This document shows, in pieces, positions 1 to 12,425 of a DNA stretch of 64,000 bases. Position 1 is the first letter of the stretch, and every line of letters begins with the position of its first letter. Source of the stretch: Lineus longissimus (lineage: Eukaryota; Nemertea; Pilidiophora; Heteronemertea; Lineidae); NCBI RefSeq assembly GCF_910592395.1, contig NC_088310.1, positions 19,289,501 to 19,353,500 on the forward strand, given 5' to 3'. A program made the translations under genes and the position numbers. The notes under the pieces are model-generated. The model made no database searches and had not been told where the DNA came from. It saw nothing but the letters and a program-made list of their open reading frames with translations.

Positions 1-1500
1 ACAAGAAGTAGGTTAAGTTCTGAGGAACTACATGTATATATATATATTGTGACATGGCTAACTCGGATCATGTCACGGGGAGGGGTGTTGTGACGATCAG
101 TGATCGTTTGTTAGTGCGATCAGCTGACTTCTCCCTTGACCCGGTTTGACCCCGTTATTGTATTATTATCTCCGCGCCAAAAAATTGTTTACCGAGATTT
201 TGCGAGATGTTGGCGAGACTTAGGTAACACCCATGGGCATGTGTGTTCAAGACAGCACTTCGACTCCGTCCGCGATTGAGTGAGGATCGCCGCCGGTTCT
301 GTACTATTCTATAGATGACAACGCCCAGAAGTTCGTAGCGAGATGGTTGAAATGGTGGAAGCAGCGTTGAAAATGGTGGTAACGTTTTATGATTGATTCA
401 CGCCGTACTTTACCGATAGAATGGAAAATGCCATAATTTTACCGGTGTGAAGCCTTTCACGCTTTACGTACATTTGTATACGGCCGATGCACTGACCGTG
501 TGTATCGTGCTGTGTTTGTAAACGTATCACCAGTTTGTGTCTTCCTCTCGCTAATGTATAGCTATCTGTGCATTTAATTGACATGGTTTTCTATAGTTTG
601 AGAAGGGGTCTAAAAGGGGGGTGTATTAATGTTTGAAGGTGCATTCTGGTCTTTGCGGACCAGGTGCTTCGAATAGGCTCGCGTAGATCAGGTCGACCTG
701 AGCAACTTTCCACTCCACTCTTTTAGGCCTATTTTCGATGAATGAGCTGTAATGTTGTTGATTCTCGGTTAGAATGAATCGTTATCGTTTAGTATTTTAG
801 TCCATTGGTGTTATTGGACATACTCGAACCTGTTATATAGACTTTAATAATTATAGACCGTGCGAACGGATTTCTGGAAAACCATTATATAAAACCCAGT
901 TGTATTTTGGGACTAAAAAGATGTTGTGTTAACCCACGTTTTAATCTGTGTATGTTGAATTCAGGTGACTGTTTGATAGTTATATAGTTAGAAGCCAGTG
1001 GGTGTGATTCCATCACTGTCTCTCCGCTTACGCCAGAAGCCGTGTTGACGATTTGGACGAATCCGCCCTGCAGAGATCGAGAAGGACGAGGCCTTGCTGT
1101 TGACGTCCCTCCCCGTTTATAGAATACCCGTGGCGGTATAGTATTCTTAATTTACTGGCTAGTTTATTGTTACGACCTGCCGGCTAGTTAGGACTAGTCT
1201 GTTGCCATCTGGGCAGAACCGGTTGAGTCGAAGTCATTTATATAGTCCTAGCTAGCGGTCAGATTGCTTCAGTCAGCCTGAGTCAATGTTACAGACTGTT
1301 TGTGTTGTAGCACGCTTTGAGTTGTGAGAAGCATTTTAGTATATATCCCTTAGCGGAAAAAACTTGTATTGATATATTCCCCTTGGTGGGAAAATAATTT
1401 GATATATATATAATCTACTACGCCCTTCTACTGACGTTCCGGGCTGGAATACCGAAGTCTGCAATCGAACACGAGACGGAGGATAGCCTGTTGTAGATGC
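1..1500 (+). mobile_element. possible LTR-retrotransposon 3' end (LTR start near 88)
   Basis: A purine-rich stretch (ACGGGGAGGGGTG, about 74-86) is followed directly by TGTTGTGACG. This is the arrangement of a polypurine tract and the TG start of a 3' LTR. A TATA-like TTATATAAAA lies near 884-893, as expected inside an LTR. I see no second LTR, no reverse transcriptase or integrase reading frame and no certain CA end, so the right boundary is a guess. The stretch could equally be ordinary intergenic DNA. Confidence 0.25.
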
Positions 1501-2089
1501 CGGAGAAGAGACACCGCAATCGTGTGTAAAACTAGTACGGAGCCGCTGGCTCTAGGCTGAAGCATTTACAGCTATAATGAATTGTAGGTATCTTATGATA
1601 GCTTGTACCATATAGATATACAGTCCTCTTCATAAAGTAATTAACCTCTGGCATAGTTCTTATCGTCATCTTGTCAATTCGTTGATCGCCAGAACACTGG
1701 TTAGCGCCCCAACCAACTTCTCTGAAAGGACGGGAAGGTCAGGGCCCGCCGCCCAGGCCCAGGGGGCCAATCACATAATGCCATATTTATTATAGGCCTA
1801 TAGTATAGCCTAGGTCTAGGCCTACTTACTACTTAGGCTAGTAACTAAGTAAGCCTATAATCAACAGTCAATGTCAATGAATGATTCAACAATGTGGACG
1901 TAGTACGGTAGTACTACTAGCAGGCCCTACTTTATGTAAAAGCACAGCAACAAAGTTTACTCCAAAGTTCTACTGAAAAAGGGAAAATAATAATGAAGTT
2001 TTAGTGCTCTCAAGGGCTAAATTAATCCATTATAGCCCTAGGCCTATTGTATCGTTATTGTATCGTTACTTGTCCCGTGTTGTGTGTAA
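1501..2089. other. gene-free stretch
   Basis: No coding region is recognised. Between about 1780 and 1860 the sequence is dense in TAGGCCTA-like words, a low-complexity pattern that recurs elsewhere in the window. Nothing else can be supported. Confidence 0.5.
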
Positions 2090-2410
2090 AATGCACACTA
2101 TACAGTCACAGTGCATAGCAATCGGGCCTACATCATGACATGAAAGAGAAATGACTTCTAAAATTATAGAAAGTGTTGTTTTATTAACCAAAACTATGAC
2201 TTTCCAGAATCTACAGAAGTTACTCATATGTTTGATCGAAACAAAATCACATTTTATTGAATAAGGAGCTTGAAATCGGAACTTTAAAACACACCTTTCA
2301 ACCAGAAAAAAACAATACAAAATTTTAGTAGCGTGTGTTGCGCGCGCACCTATTCAGATCGGAGCAAACTTCCGGGAAGTTCCACGAGACATGGTTAGAG
2401 GGCGCAAAAT
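2090..2410. repeat. dispersed repeat, related copy at 54380-54640
   Basis: The stretch aligns by eye with 54380-54640 in the same orientation. Both contain ATTATGACTTTCCAGAATCT-type sequence, then a GCGCGCGCAC segment, then CTTCCGGGAAGTT and a GAGGGCGCA end. The CTTCCGGGAAGTT end also occurs near 46250 and 54775. No TIRs or coding capacity are evident, so it is probably a decayed transposon family. Confidence 0.65.
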
Positions 2411-3769
2411 CGCGCGCTTGCACGTGAAAATAAGAGAGGACGACATGTTAGACCAACATATTTGTTTCTAGCAAATGTACAGCTTTTAGCAACAACTCTG
2501 CTAAAAAATTGTTGAGGATCGAGCCATTATTTGATGATGATGATTTGGTATTTTTGGGCCATTACGTAGCCATTACATATTTGCCACATGTCATTGCCAT
2601 CACGTGACCCCGCCCGCGCAGGTGCACGTGGTTGCAGACGACAGACATTTCGCAAACTTCAGTGTTATCGTTATCATTTTTTGTCCTCTAAGACAGCTTT
2701 TGTCAGGTAAATAACATATATTTTATGTCTGATATCTTATTTAAGATCTCGTGATAATAATGGATCCCATCATTTCTGATTTTAGCCAATATGTTCACTA
2801 CCTTTTAGTTGGAGAAATTACCGCAATGCTTGTGCTAAATTTTACAATGCGCAAAATTGCTTCGGCGCTGCACGAGGAAAAAATCAGTCGTGAAAAACAA
2901 AATAAAATCCTTGATCATCCTTGTGAATAAGAATTAGTGATGATCATTTTTAGGTTCTAGGTGAAATTCTGCATCTAAAGAAATGAATTTTGTGAAAAAT
3001 TTTGGTGCGATGGGAAGGGATTTTGAAAAAAACTGATCGTCGTCCGGATGGACGCCGAGCTCTTGATCATGTTGATGAGAATACATTGTTCCACGCAATG
3101 CACGGCGGACGGGCATTATGCATGGCATGATGATGATTTCATTGACATTCAATCAAATGTAGACTGTAAGACAACTCGAAACTTGAAATTACTGGTTATG
3201 CGACAATATTGTAACTCCTTTTTTGTTTGTATCCAGGTTGGCATCATGATTAAATGCGACAATCGTTTTTTTGGCCCAGCGAAAATGGTCCATCCTTGAA
3301 GATGAGGAATTCGAATTGGCTTAGAAAACAGTGCAGGAATTCACAGCAACATTGGCATTTGTAAGTTGTTAAATCTGCAATTCTGTTCTGTGTTTGGGCA
3401 ATTCGAGGCTCAAAGACAAAGTCAAATGTAGGTGTGGCAAAATTGAAATTCGCTGCTGAAAACAGGCTCGAAATATCCAACTGGTGATTCTTCGAACCAT
3501 TCTCCGGCCGGAGTGGCCAGCCTCCTCGTCTGTATTGTATTATTAGACGTGGCCTACCGTAGTTCTGGTGTTTTCCTTAATACATGTACTAGAAACATTG
3601 ACTACCCTGCGAAAATAAATTTCGGCCATTTTGAAACGACACTTTTCACGGGCAATGTTCATTTACCATGGCCTAAAAGTAATACAAGCTTATTCAAGCA
3701 ATTTACTTTGAAGTTGTCCATGCCTTTCAATTGAAATAAATGCTTATGGTGATGTTTTGATATTTTGCC
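2411..3769. other. gene-free stretch
   Basis: Only short, unrelated open frames are present on both strands. None resembles a known family and no paired splice signals stand out. No repeat structure is obvious. Confidence 0.5.
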
Positions 3770-4338
3770 GTCATACGGTAACCTGTTTTTTTCGCTATGG
3801 TACCGTACTTCCGCTTACGCATGCGCAAATCACTCAATATTGGAGTTTGCGAAGATGGCAGAACCGGCAGGGAACAGAGAATCGAGAATCTGCAGATTCT
3901 CTGCTGTTCCCCTGTCCCTAATTCATTAATTCGCCCACTAATTAAGCTTCAGGGCCCTAGGGTCCTGTACGTGCTTAGACATCCAAAGGCAGGCCAGGTG
4001 CTTCTCTGTCGGCACCCAAGAGTCTCTTCCAGCCCACTCAGATCAGCTGCGTAGCTATCTCCACCCAAAGAAATTTTCCAATCCTAGTTCAAACAGTAAA
4101 TAAAACGCACGTGGTCACCATGTGTTTCGATTTTATCCAAGATCCGGTACAATAGCGCTTCTGATTATTTTGCCGGCGGATTCATCGCCACTAATCTGAT
4201 TGGGTCCGGCAAAATAGCTCCAATCACGATCTTGCCGGCAGCGCAAAACTGCAAACTCCCAAGTCCATAAATCTGAATACTGCGCATGCGTAAGCAGAAG
4301 TACGGTAAAATATCGAAAAAAGTAGGTTACCGTATGAC
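3770..4338. mobile_element. non-autonomous DNA transposon with ~60-bp TIRs
   Basis: The left end starts GTCATACGGTAACCT and continues through a T-run to TACCGTACTTCCGC and TTACGCATGCGCA. The right end (about 4280-4338) is the inverse of this with a few mismatches. That gives imperfect TIRs of roughly 60 bp around a 569-bp element. There is no transposase frame, so it is MITE-like. The interior holds a short hairpin near 3868-3910 built on AGAATCTGCAGATTCT, and several GCCGGC motifs at 4170-4245. No target-site duplication could be defined, so the family is unassigned. Confidence 0.75.
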
Positions 4339-5263
4339 AGAAAAAATAAACACTGCGTTATACGAAACGACTTTTGCAAGGGTCTATGGCAAGACTTTCA
4401 AGTCGATGGATTTTTTTGTACTGTAGGGCCTATCATGAAAATTTTACCTGCCCCCTAAAGAAGAAAATGTTACATATTGTTGCAATGCTTCTTTTTGTAA
4501 CAAGAGACAGTTCGTCAACAAATGTAATATTCATAACAGAAAGTCATTTTGAATTTTGAATTTGAGTGAAAAATAACAATTTTAGAATCATTTTTAAAGA
4601 CAACAGGTTTGACCGCTATCACAACTCATCCTTGATTGATCACAACTTTTCCTTGATCCTGACAGGCGGTGCCAATCAATACGCACAGCCCCGCCTCATG
4701 CCAATTAGCAGTTTTGGGGTGCAAGACTGATATTTTTCCTAATTGATGGGGCATTGAGATTCAACAGCTTAGCTAATTTCTATTATCGGTGCAACTGTGC
4801 ATCTCTTTTAGACCTAAATAAGGACGTCTTGGAGGGGGGGCACGGGGCATCTCCTTAAATATGCAAAAGACGTGAACATTTCAGAGAATGAATATGATGA
4901 TCGAGCTCATCTGTATCAGACTTGTCTAGTTACTGTGTTACAGCCTGGGGGGAACAGCCCCAGTTGTTCTGACAGTGCCTTGGTCCGTCGGCATGTGGCA
5001 GGAGGGGGTGGTCTATTTCATTGGGGCATTTGACACCTGTGCAACGCTCGAAAACACAGTTATAAATCCCCCTCCCTGGAGAGTTTGACTTCACCCGGTG
5101 TGTGGTGACAGAGTAGGGTATTGTTATTGATGGAGATCCATGACTTCAATTGATCAATTATTGGGGGTGACCAATATGACCAATAGTCAACCACAGCCTC
5201 CTGATTATCAGCCCTGTTCTACTGGTCCCTCTGTCCTGAGAAGTGTTTTTGACATCCCTTTTT
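4339..5263. other. gene-free stretch
   Basis: No supported gene or element. A G-rich tract occurs near 4830-4850. The boundary with the next repeat is marked by its TIR. Confidence 0.5.
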
Positions 5264-5314
5264 AGCTCACCTCTTAGCAGAGGTGAGCTTATCCCATACC
5301 GTGGCGTCCGTCGT

Positions 5315-5352
<38 letters not shown>

Positions 5353-6400
5353 CGTCGTCGTCCGTCGTCCGTTAGCAGGGCACGTTTCGTAACTGTTAGA
5401 GCTATTGAGTTGAAACTTGGTATACATGTACCCTTATGTAATGACACCTTGGAGACCAAGTTTCGGTCCGATTCGTTTCATGGTTTGGCCACCAGGGGGC
5501 CAAACGTTAAAAGTGAAAATATGCAATATCTCCCTTAATAGTAGTCGGGAAATTTTGAAAAAAATATGGTAGGTACTTCTAGCAAAGGTGCATCATATAT
5601 CCTCCGGGTTTTTGATTTGACCTCCTTTTCAAGGTCACAGAGGTCAAATGGTGTAAATTGGCCGTTAGGATGTAACGATGGCACGTTTCTAAACTGCAAT
5701 GACTATTGATACCAAATTTGGTACACATTTACCCCTTAGTCAGGTGATCTCAGGGACCGAAGTTTGGTCCAATATGATTCACCACTTGACCACCAGGGGG
5801 CAAAATCCAAAAACCTTAAAAATGTGATTATTCCTTAACTTCTTGCCCGATTGCCACCAATTTGATATCATGGGTACATCTAACCACCATACAGTATATG
5901 TCACACAGGTTTTTAATTTGACCTTCTTGTCAAGGTCACAGAGGTCAAATGGCGTAAATTCGCCGTCAGGCCGTAACTATGGCACGTTTCTTAACTGCAA
6001 TGACTATTGATCACAAATTAAGTACACATGTACCCCTTGGTCAGGTGATCTCAGGTACCGAAGTTTGGTGCGATCTGATTTGCCGTTTGGCCTCCAGGGA
6101 GGGGGCCAAATCCTAAATTCTTCAAAATGCCATTATTCCTAGTAATGACTTGCCCGATTGGCACCAATTTTATATCATAGGTACATCTAATTCTAACAAC
6201 CATTCAATGTGTCACCCGGGTCTTCTTTGATTTGACCTACTTTTCAAGGTCACAGAGGTCGAATGTACTCTAAATTGGCCATTTTGGGGAAATTGTAATT
6301 GCTTGGACCTACATCAAACCTAACACTACATGACACAATACCATGCTCTTTATCCATCTTTCCTCCACATGAGGTGAGCACAATGGCCCTGGCCATTTCA
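5264..6400. mobile_element. TIR-bounded repeat element with three internal ~300-bp repeats
   Basis: The left end reads AGCTCACCTCTTAGCAGAGG, which is itself a small hairpin. The right end carries GAGGTGAGCACAATGGCC, giving short matching TIRs (GCTCACCTC). Inside, a roughly 300-bp module repeats about three times. Landmarks are GGCACGTTTC near 5381, 5681 and 5983, and AAGGTCACAGAGGTC near 5631, 5932 and 6247. There is no transposase frame. The layout resembles the repeat-bearing non-autonomous DNA elements common in marine invertebrate genomes; the family name is not known to me. Confidence 0.65.
5306..5372. repeat. (CGT)n microsatellite
   Basis: A CGTC/CGT trinucleotide run near the left end of the surrounding element. 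On the minus strand it produces a spurious poly-aspartate open frame. Confidence 0.9.
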
Positions 6401-6795
6401 TTTTACAGGTAGTACTCATTGGAAGAGACCATGGTAGTGATCGTGGACGGATCTGATGGATTATCAGCAGCCATTTCTTCGAAACATTTTAATGGGGTGT
6501 ACAAAAGATCTGCTAGAAATCAAGCTAGCAGTGGAATGTGGCACACCTATTTCAGGGAATCAAAAGGTTGGTGAGTGATTGGTCTTTATTGGTATAATCA
6601 GATGGACATAAAAGTGCATTTTTTGTGGGCTCAAATTGTACCAAACTTCCTCTTCCTTCAAGAACAGGCCATTGTTGTAATGGAAAACTAAAGCAACTCA
6701 TAAAGGGCATAACAAATCATCCTCATCATTGCTGCGTTGCACTGAAATAGATTATGCTATGTGATCTTACATTTTATTTCATTTTATCCAATTTA
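6401..6795. other. gene-free stretch
   Basis: No gene, RNA or clear repeat can be supported here. Confidence 0.4.
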
Positions 6796-6796
6796 T

Positions 6797-6906
6797 ATAG
6801 CGTGTCAGCCCCAGGCCAAATGTAATGTCTTGATGTTCTTTCAAGCCCAAGACCATCTTGTACCTCGGAAGTGACGTTCAGTGGTGCCAGCTTCAGTGGC
6901 CTTAAG
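6797..6906. repeat. dispersed ~110-bp repeat
   Basis: It begins near AGCGTGTCAG and ends GCTTCAGTGGCCTTAA. Near-identical copies lie at 15075-15184 (same strand) and at about 34237-34345 (inverted). The last two are palindrome-arm partners. It may be a fragment of a SINE-like or transposon family, but neither a pol III promoter nor TIRs could be recognised. Confidence 0.65.
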
Positions 6907-7004
6907 GGGTCTTCTGGGTCAATTTTAAAATTTATGTCATTAGTTTGTTTTTTTACTGTATTAGAAAGTGCATTTTTATCATTGACCCAGAAGTATTGAA
7001 CACA

Positions 7005-7200
7005 ACCTAAAACAGATTTAGTGTTTAGTTCTCAACTGTTTTAGCTCGAGACGGGATGACATTGACACAACCTCAAAGCAGATACAGTGTTTAGTTCTCA
7101 ACTGCTTATCTGAGACACGGTCTTTTTACAACCTCAAAGCAGATTCAGTAGTCATGTCTCAATTGTTTCTCTCCGAGACCGAACATCGTCCCAGCCAACC
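7005..7200 (+). repeat. 63-bp satellite, degenerate outer block (left arm)
   Basis: About three diverged units contain TTTAGTTCTCAACTG and ACAACCTCAAAGCAGAT. The end, with CATCGTCCCAGCCAACCTCC, matches the inverse of 42005-42060. It therefore appears to be the outer tip of the left arm. Confidence 0.75.
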
Positions 7201-7202
7201 TC

Positions 7203-7855
7203 CTATTTATAGACCCCACATACAACAAATGTGGGGTCTATATTGAGATTACTAGGAGAAGATACTAGGCTTCTGCATTCTTCCCAGGTTATATTATGGA
7301 GGTAGTCCAGCAAAACTGCTATTTCAACTGAAAAACTGTCACCCCTGTCCCATCAAACTAAACTCGATCTAGTGCACCTGGCAAAGATTTTTTCGAAATT
7401 CGGATAATTTTGATGACTTTGAAGCATTTTAATGCGCCGATTTTCTGATTTGCTTTCAAATCTCCGGCACGATTCTGTCAATCACACGTATAATAGCATA
7501 AGCTCCGCCCCGTAATGGTGATGTCATATCCTCATGCATCATGGCGGCGGTATCTCTTTGCCGAAGTGGCGAGCTGTCGAGTATTTTGAGCAAAGAACGA
7601 TGGTTGACATGGTTGAATGAAGGAATAAAATAAAGGAATGGCCTTAAATGCTTATCGGTGATCAATCCTGCCCATCTGAAAAGGTTAGGGTGCTGTTTAA
7701 ATGTTACTGAGCGTGTGATTTTGAGAAAGCACGAGCGTGTTTGTCCCGAAATAGATCATCCGCGAAACGGAATAGACTTCACTCCTCCATACGTGTATTG
7801 TGTGGGCCCGTGGGGGCTATCAAATTTACTGACAAGCAAATTTCAAATTTCTAGT
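7203..7855. mobile_element. candidate insertion splitting the outer satellite block
   Basis: Satellite sequence stops after CCAACCTCCTATTT and resumes near 7860, whereas the corresponding right-arm stretch is continuous satellite. The inserted segment starts with a hairpin (ATAGACCCCACAT then ATGTGGGGTCTAT), and its right end (GTGGGGGCTAT) is roughly inverse to the start. These could be short TIRs. No transposase frame is present. Confidence 0.4.
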
Positions 7856-7859
7856 TCTC

Positions 7860-8035
7860 TCTCAGTCTCTGAGACAAGACATTGTCACAACCTCAAAGCA
7901 GATTCAGTATTTATGTCTCAATTGTTCCTCTCTGAGACGGGACATTGTCACAACCTCGGAGCAGATCTAGTGTTCAGTTCTGCAACTGTTTCTCTCTGAG
8001 ACAGAACCTCTGAACAGATCTAGTACTCGGTAGTC
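7860..8035 (+). repeat. 63-bp satellite, short block (left arm)
   Basis: Two to three units leading into GTACTCGGTAGTCCC, the conserved junction with the spacer. The inverse copy is at about 41640-41815. Confidence 0.8.
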
Positions 8036-9640
8036 CCAACCATGTTGCATATTGATTCTAACCCCTACTGTCGCATTCCAGGACAAAAGTTCAACCATCG
8101 CTCATATGGTCCTACAGATGAAACTGAAAGCTCCCACTGCCCATGAGAATACGCAAGAGAATGGCAACTTCTTGATGTTCTATGCCCAGCACGTATATTC
8201 AGCAACCTGGGTGATAATTTTCTGCAGTAAGTATTGAAATCGAAAGACATAAAAATCATCTTATGATTACTGAGTTCAACAGAGGGAGATTTTGGTCTCA
8301 TGAGGACAAAGTCACAATCAGATCGTTGGGAAAAACACCAAGTCTTCGATGGTAATTGAGAGGCAATGAGAAAAGACCTGGCCTACTATTTTGTCCTTAA
8401 GTTTGTTTTCAGCTGGGTGATTATCTTTGCAGTCCATCATGCCATGCAATGTGCAACAGCATATCATCAACTCTCACCAATAGTGAGACAGTTCTACACC
8501 TTTTGATCAGGGATGTCCATAGTCTAACATTGCAGCCTTGTTTTCATTCTGGCCCACAGACATAATATCATTAAAGTTGGAATCATAAATATGTCGCACT
8601 GTGACAACTGCTATTCGGCCGTCTTTCAACACTTGGCAGTATAGGTTTACACTTTGCTGTGTTTATTATTAATTGCAGGACAAGTACGAGGAAGGTCTCA
8701 ATGTTTGAATGGCAGCTGTAAAGGTTTATAATTCTTCCTCTGAGCACAAGTGTTGCTTTGTCTTCACCATCCTCTTCCTCGAATCCATTAAAAGAAGATT
8801 AAGATTAAGAATTGACAACCAAAGGTCACAACTCTGTATGTCTTTGCCTGTCCTCAATCCTAGACAGGTCCTAGGAAAACCTTGGAGTCCGTCATAAAAG
8901 GCACCAACCCACATGTCTATCTTCACTCGTCTCCAACTCTATAGTCTGATGCTAAATAAGTACAACCTTGGTTCTGAATGTATGTCTTTGAACGTCTCCA
9001 GTCTAGGTTGAGTTCTGGTAAGTACAACCTAGGGATCAATCCCAAAAGACCCAACCCTGGTCTATCTGTCTTCCTGGTAAGTTTATTCGTATTCCTGGTA
9101 AGATCCTAGTGAAGACCTTTTGTAACTCGATGATGTTCATCTTCTGCAGGTCCAAGAAGTGTGTCTTGAACGGAACAGGTGAGGCTTCCCAAGATGGTGA
9201 TGGATTGGCAACTGGAGAATGTTCGAGGCATACGATGGAGGGGACGATGCCTTACTTGCTGGATGGACGCTATAGCCTGTGATGCAGAGAGCACGGAAGT
9301 TCAAGAGCAAGAGAGGTGTTGACACAGACAGCTCAGAACTGTTATGCCTGGAGGGCTGTGGTGGTACAGTTGACATAGAAATGTAAAGTCGCAGGAGTGA
9401 GTGGTCCAAGACTGGAAAGTGTTCAAAAACAGCACCTGAGCAGGGTAAAATTGGAGACTTTCGTCAGGATCGTGGCAACAAGATGCAACGTGGCCAACTG
9501 TTGGCAGCTCAAAACTGGAGCCAAGCAGGTCTGATCAGGTTAGTCTTAATTATGAAAATATAAGTAGAATAAATAGCATTGCATGGCTAATGAAATGTAT
9601 TACAAAAGGAATTGTTGACCATGGAGAAAACCTAAGCTGT
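8036..9640 (+). repeat. 1.65-kb satellite spacer, left copy 1
   Basis: This segment separates satellite blocks and recurs at 10800-12425 (direct), 37173-38812 and 40036-41672 (both inverted), with partial copies at 13051-13480 and 35906-36400. It contains several GGTAAG donor-like words (about 9076, 9097) and TTCTGCAG acceptor-like words, so a spliced non-coding transcript is conceivable but not shown. Short open frames on both strands (for example 9137-9409 minus, 90 aa) are conserved only because the copies are nearly identical. They resemble no known protein. Confidence 0.85.
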
Positions 9641-10800
9641 TGGCAATGTTTAGTTCACAACTGCTTATCTCTGAGACAGGACATTGTCACAACCTCAAAG
9701 CAGATCCAGTGTTGAGTTCACAACTGCTGATCTCTGAGACAGGACATTGTCACAGCCTCAGAGCAGATCCAGTGTTTAGTTCTCAACTGCTTCTCTCCCT
9801 GACAGGACATTGTCACAACCTCAAAGCAGATCCAGTGTTGAGTTCACAACTGCTTATCTCTGAGACTGGACATTGTCGTCACCTCGAAGCAGATCCAGTG
9901 TTTAGTTTACAACTTCGTCGTCTCTCCGATCACAATCTCAAAGCAGATCCAGTGTTTAGTTCACAACTGCTGATCTCTGTGACAGGACATTGTCACAACC
10001 TCAAAGCAGATCCGGTGTTTAGTTCTCGACTGCTTCTCTCCAAGACAGGACATTGTCACAACCTCAAAGCAGATCCAGTGTTCAGTTCACAACTGCTTAT
10101 CTCTGAGACAGGACATTGTCACAACCTCAAAGCAGATCCAGTGGTTAGTTTTCAACTGCTTATCTCTGAGACAGGACCTTCTCAAAATCTCAAAGCAGAT
10201 CCAGTATTCATGTCTCAATTGTTTCTCTCTGACTCTGAGACAGGACATCGTCCCAGCCAACCTCCTATTTCTCTCTGACACAGGACATTGTCGCAACCTC
10301 AGAGCCGATCCAGTGTTTAGTTCACAACTGCTTCTCTTCGAGACGGGACATTGTCACAACCTCCAAGCAGATCCAGTGTTTAGTTCACAACTGCTTATCC
10401 CTGAGACAGGATATTGTCACAACCTCAAAGCAGATCCAGTGTTCAGTTCACAACTGCTTCTCTCTGAGACAGGACATTGTCACAACCTCAAAGCAGATCC
10501 AGTGTTAAGTTCACAACTGCTTATCTCTGAGACAGGACACTGCCACAACCTCAAAGCAGATCCAGTGTTTAGATCACAACTACTTATATCTGAGACAGGA
10601 CATTGTCACAGCTTCAAAGCAGATCCAGTAATTGGTTCACAACTGCTTATCTCTGAGACAAGACATTGTCACAACCTCAAAGCAGATTCAGTATTTATGT
10701 CTCAATTGTTCCTCTCTGAGACGGGACATTGTCACAACCTCGGAACAGATCTAGTGTTCAGTTCTGCAACTGTTTCTCTCTGAGACAGAACCTCTGAACA
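9641..10800 (+). repeat. 63-bp satellite block, ~18 units (left arm)
   Basis: The unit has landmarks GATCCAGTGTT, TTCACAACTGCTT, GAGACAGGACATTGTC and ACAACCTCAAAGCA, with a period of 63 bp. Because 63 is a multiple of three, long frames stay open (9640-10278 and 10313-10783), giving a 21-residue repeat that includes SETGHCHNLKADPVFSSQL. Another frame is also nearly open, so this is not evidence of coding. The inverse partner is 38813-40035. Confidence 0.93.
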
Positions 10801-12425
10801 GATCTAGTACTCGGTAGTCCCAACCATGTTGCATATTGATTCTAACCCCTACTGTCGCATTCCAGGACAAAAGTTCAACCATCGCTCATATGGTCCTACA
10901 GATGAAACTGAAAGCTCCCACTGCCCATGAGAATACGCAAGGGAATGGCAACTTCTTGATGTTCTATGCCCAGCACGTATATTCAGCAACCTGGGTGATA
11001 AGTTTCTGCAGTAAGTATTGAAATCGAAAGACATAAAAACCATCCTTATGATTTATACTGAGTTCAACGGAGGGAGACGTTGGTCTCGTGAGGACAAAGT
11101 CACAATCAGATCGTTGGGAAAAACACCAAGTCTTCGATGGTAATTGTGAGGCAATGAGAAAAGACCCAGGCCTACTATTTTGTCCTTAAGTTTGTTTTCA
11201 GCTGGGTGATTATCTTTGCAGTCCATCATGCCATGCAATGTGCAACAGCATATCATCAACTCTCACCAATAGTGAGACAGTTCTACACCTTTTGATTAGG
11301 GATGTCCATAGTCTAACATTGCAGCCTTGTTTTCATTCTGGCCCACAGAAATAATATCATTAAAGTTGGAATCGTAAATATGTCGCACTGTGACAACTGC
11401 TATTCGGCCGTCTTTCAACACTTAGCAGTATAGGTTTACACTTTGCTGTGTTTATTCTTAATTGCAGGACAAGTACGAGGAAGGTCTCAATGTTTGAATG
11501 GCAGCTGTAAAGGTTTATAATTCTTCCCCTGAGCACAAGTGTTGCTTTGTCTTCACCATCCTCTTCCTCGAATCCATTAAAAGAAGATTAAGATTAAGAA
11601 TTGACAACCAAAGGTCACAACTCTGTATGTCCTCAATCCTAGACAGGTCCTAGGAAAACCTTGGAGTCCGTCATAAAAGGCACCAACCCACATGTCTATC
11701 TTCACTCGTCTCCAACTCTATAGTCTGATGCTAAATAAGTACAACCTTGGTTCTGAATGTATGTCTTTGAACGTCTCTAGTCTAGGTTGAGTTCTGGTAA
11801 GTACAACCTAGGGATCAATCCCAAAAGACCCAACCCTGGTCTATCTGTCTTCCTGGTAAGTTTATTCGTATTCCTGGTAAGATTCTAGTGAAGACCTTTT
11901 GTAACTCGATGATGTTCATCTTCTGCAGGTCCAAGAAGTGTGTCTTGAACGGAACAGGTGAGGCTTCCCAAGATGGTGATGGATTGGCAACTGGAGAATG
12001 TTCGAGGCATACGATGGAGGGGATGATGCCTTACTTGCTGGATGGACGCTATAGCCTGTGATGCAGAGAGCACGGAAGTTCAAGAGCAAGAGAGGTGTTG
12101 ACACAGACAGCTCAGAACTGTTATGCCTGGAGGGCTGTGGTGGTACAGTTGACATAGAAATGTAAAGTCGCAGGAGTGAGTGGTCCAAGACTGGAAAGTG
12201 TTCAAAAACAGCACCTGAGCAGGGTAAAATTGGAGACTTTCGTCAGGATCGTGGCAACAAGATGCAACGTGGCCAACTGTTGGCAGCTCAAAACTGGAGC
12301 CAAGCAGGTCTGATCAGGTTAGTCTTAATTATGAAAATATAAGTAGAATAAATAGCATTGCATGGCTAATGAAATGTATTACAAAAGGAATTGTTGACCA
12401 TGGAGAAAACCTAAGCTGTTGGCAA
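10801..12425 (+). repeat. 1.65-kb satellite spacer, left copy 2
   Basis: A near-identical direct repeat of 8036-9640 with scattered substitutions and small indels (for example a short deletion near 11628). Together with the preceding satellite block it makes a higher-order unit of about 2.8 kb. Confidence 0.9.

Noticed and set aside
1688-1740. TGGTTAGCGCCCCAACC as a retroelement primer-binding site
   Set aside because: Only a loose resemblance to primer-binding sites, and it conflicts with the orientation implied by the purine tract at 74-86.
5158-5427. Minus-strand frame with a poly-aspartate run
   Set aside because: Produced by the CGT microsatellite inside a repeat element.
9137-9409. 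90-codon frame present in four spacer copies
   Set aside because: Conserved only because the spacer copies are recent duplicates. No recognisable motif.
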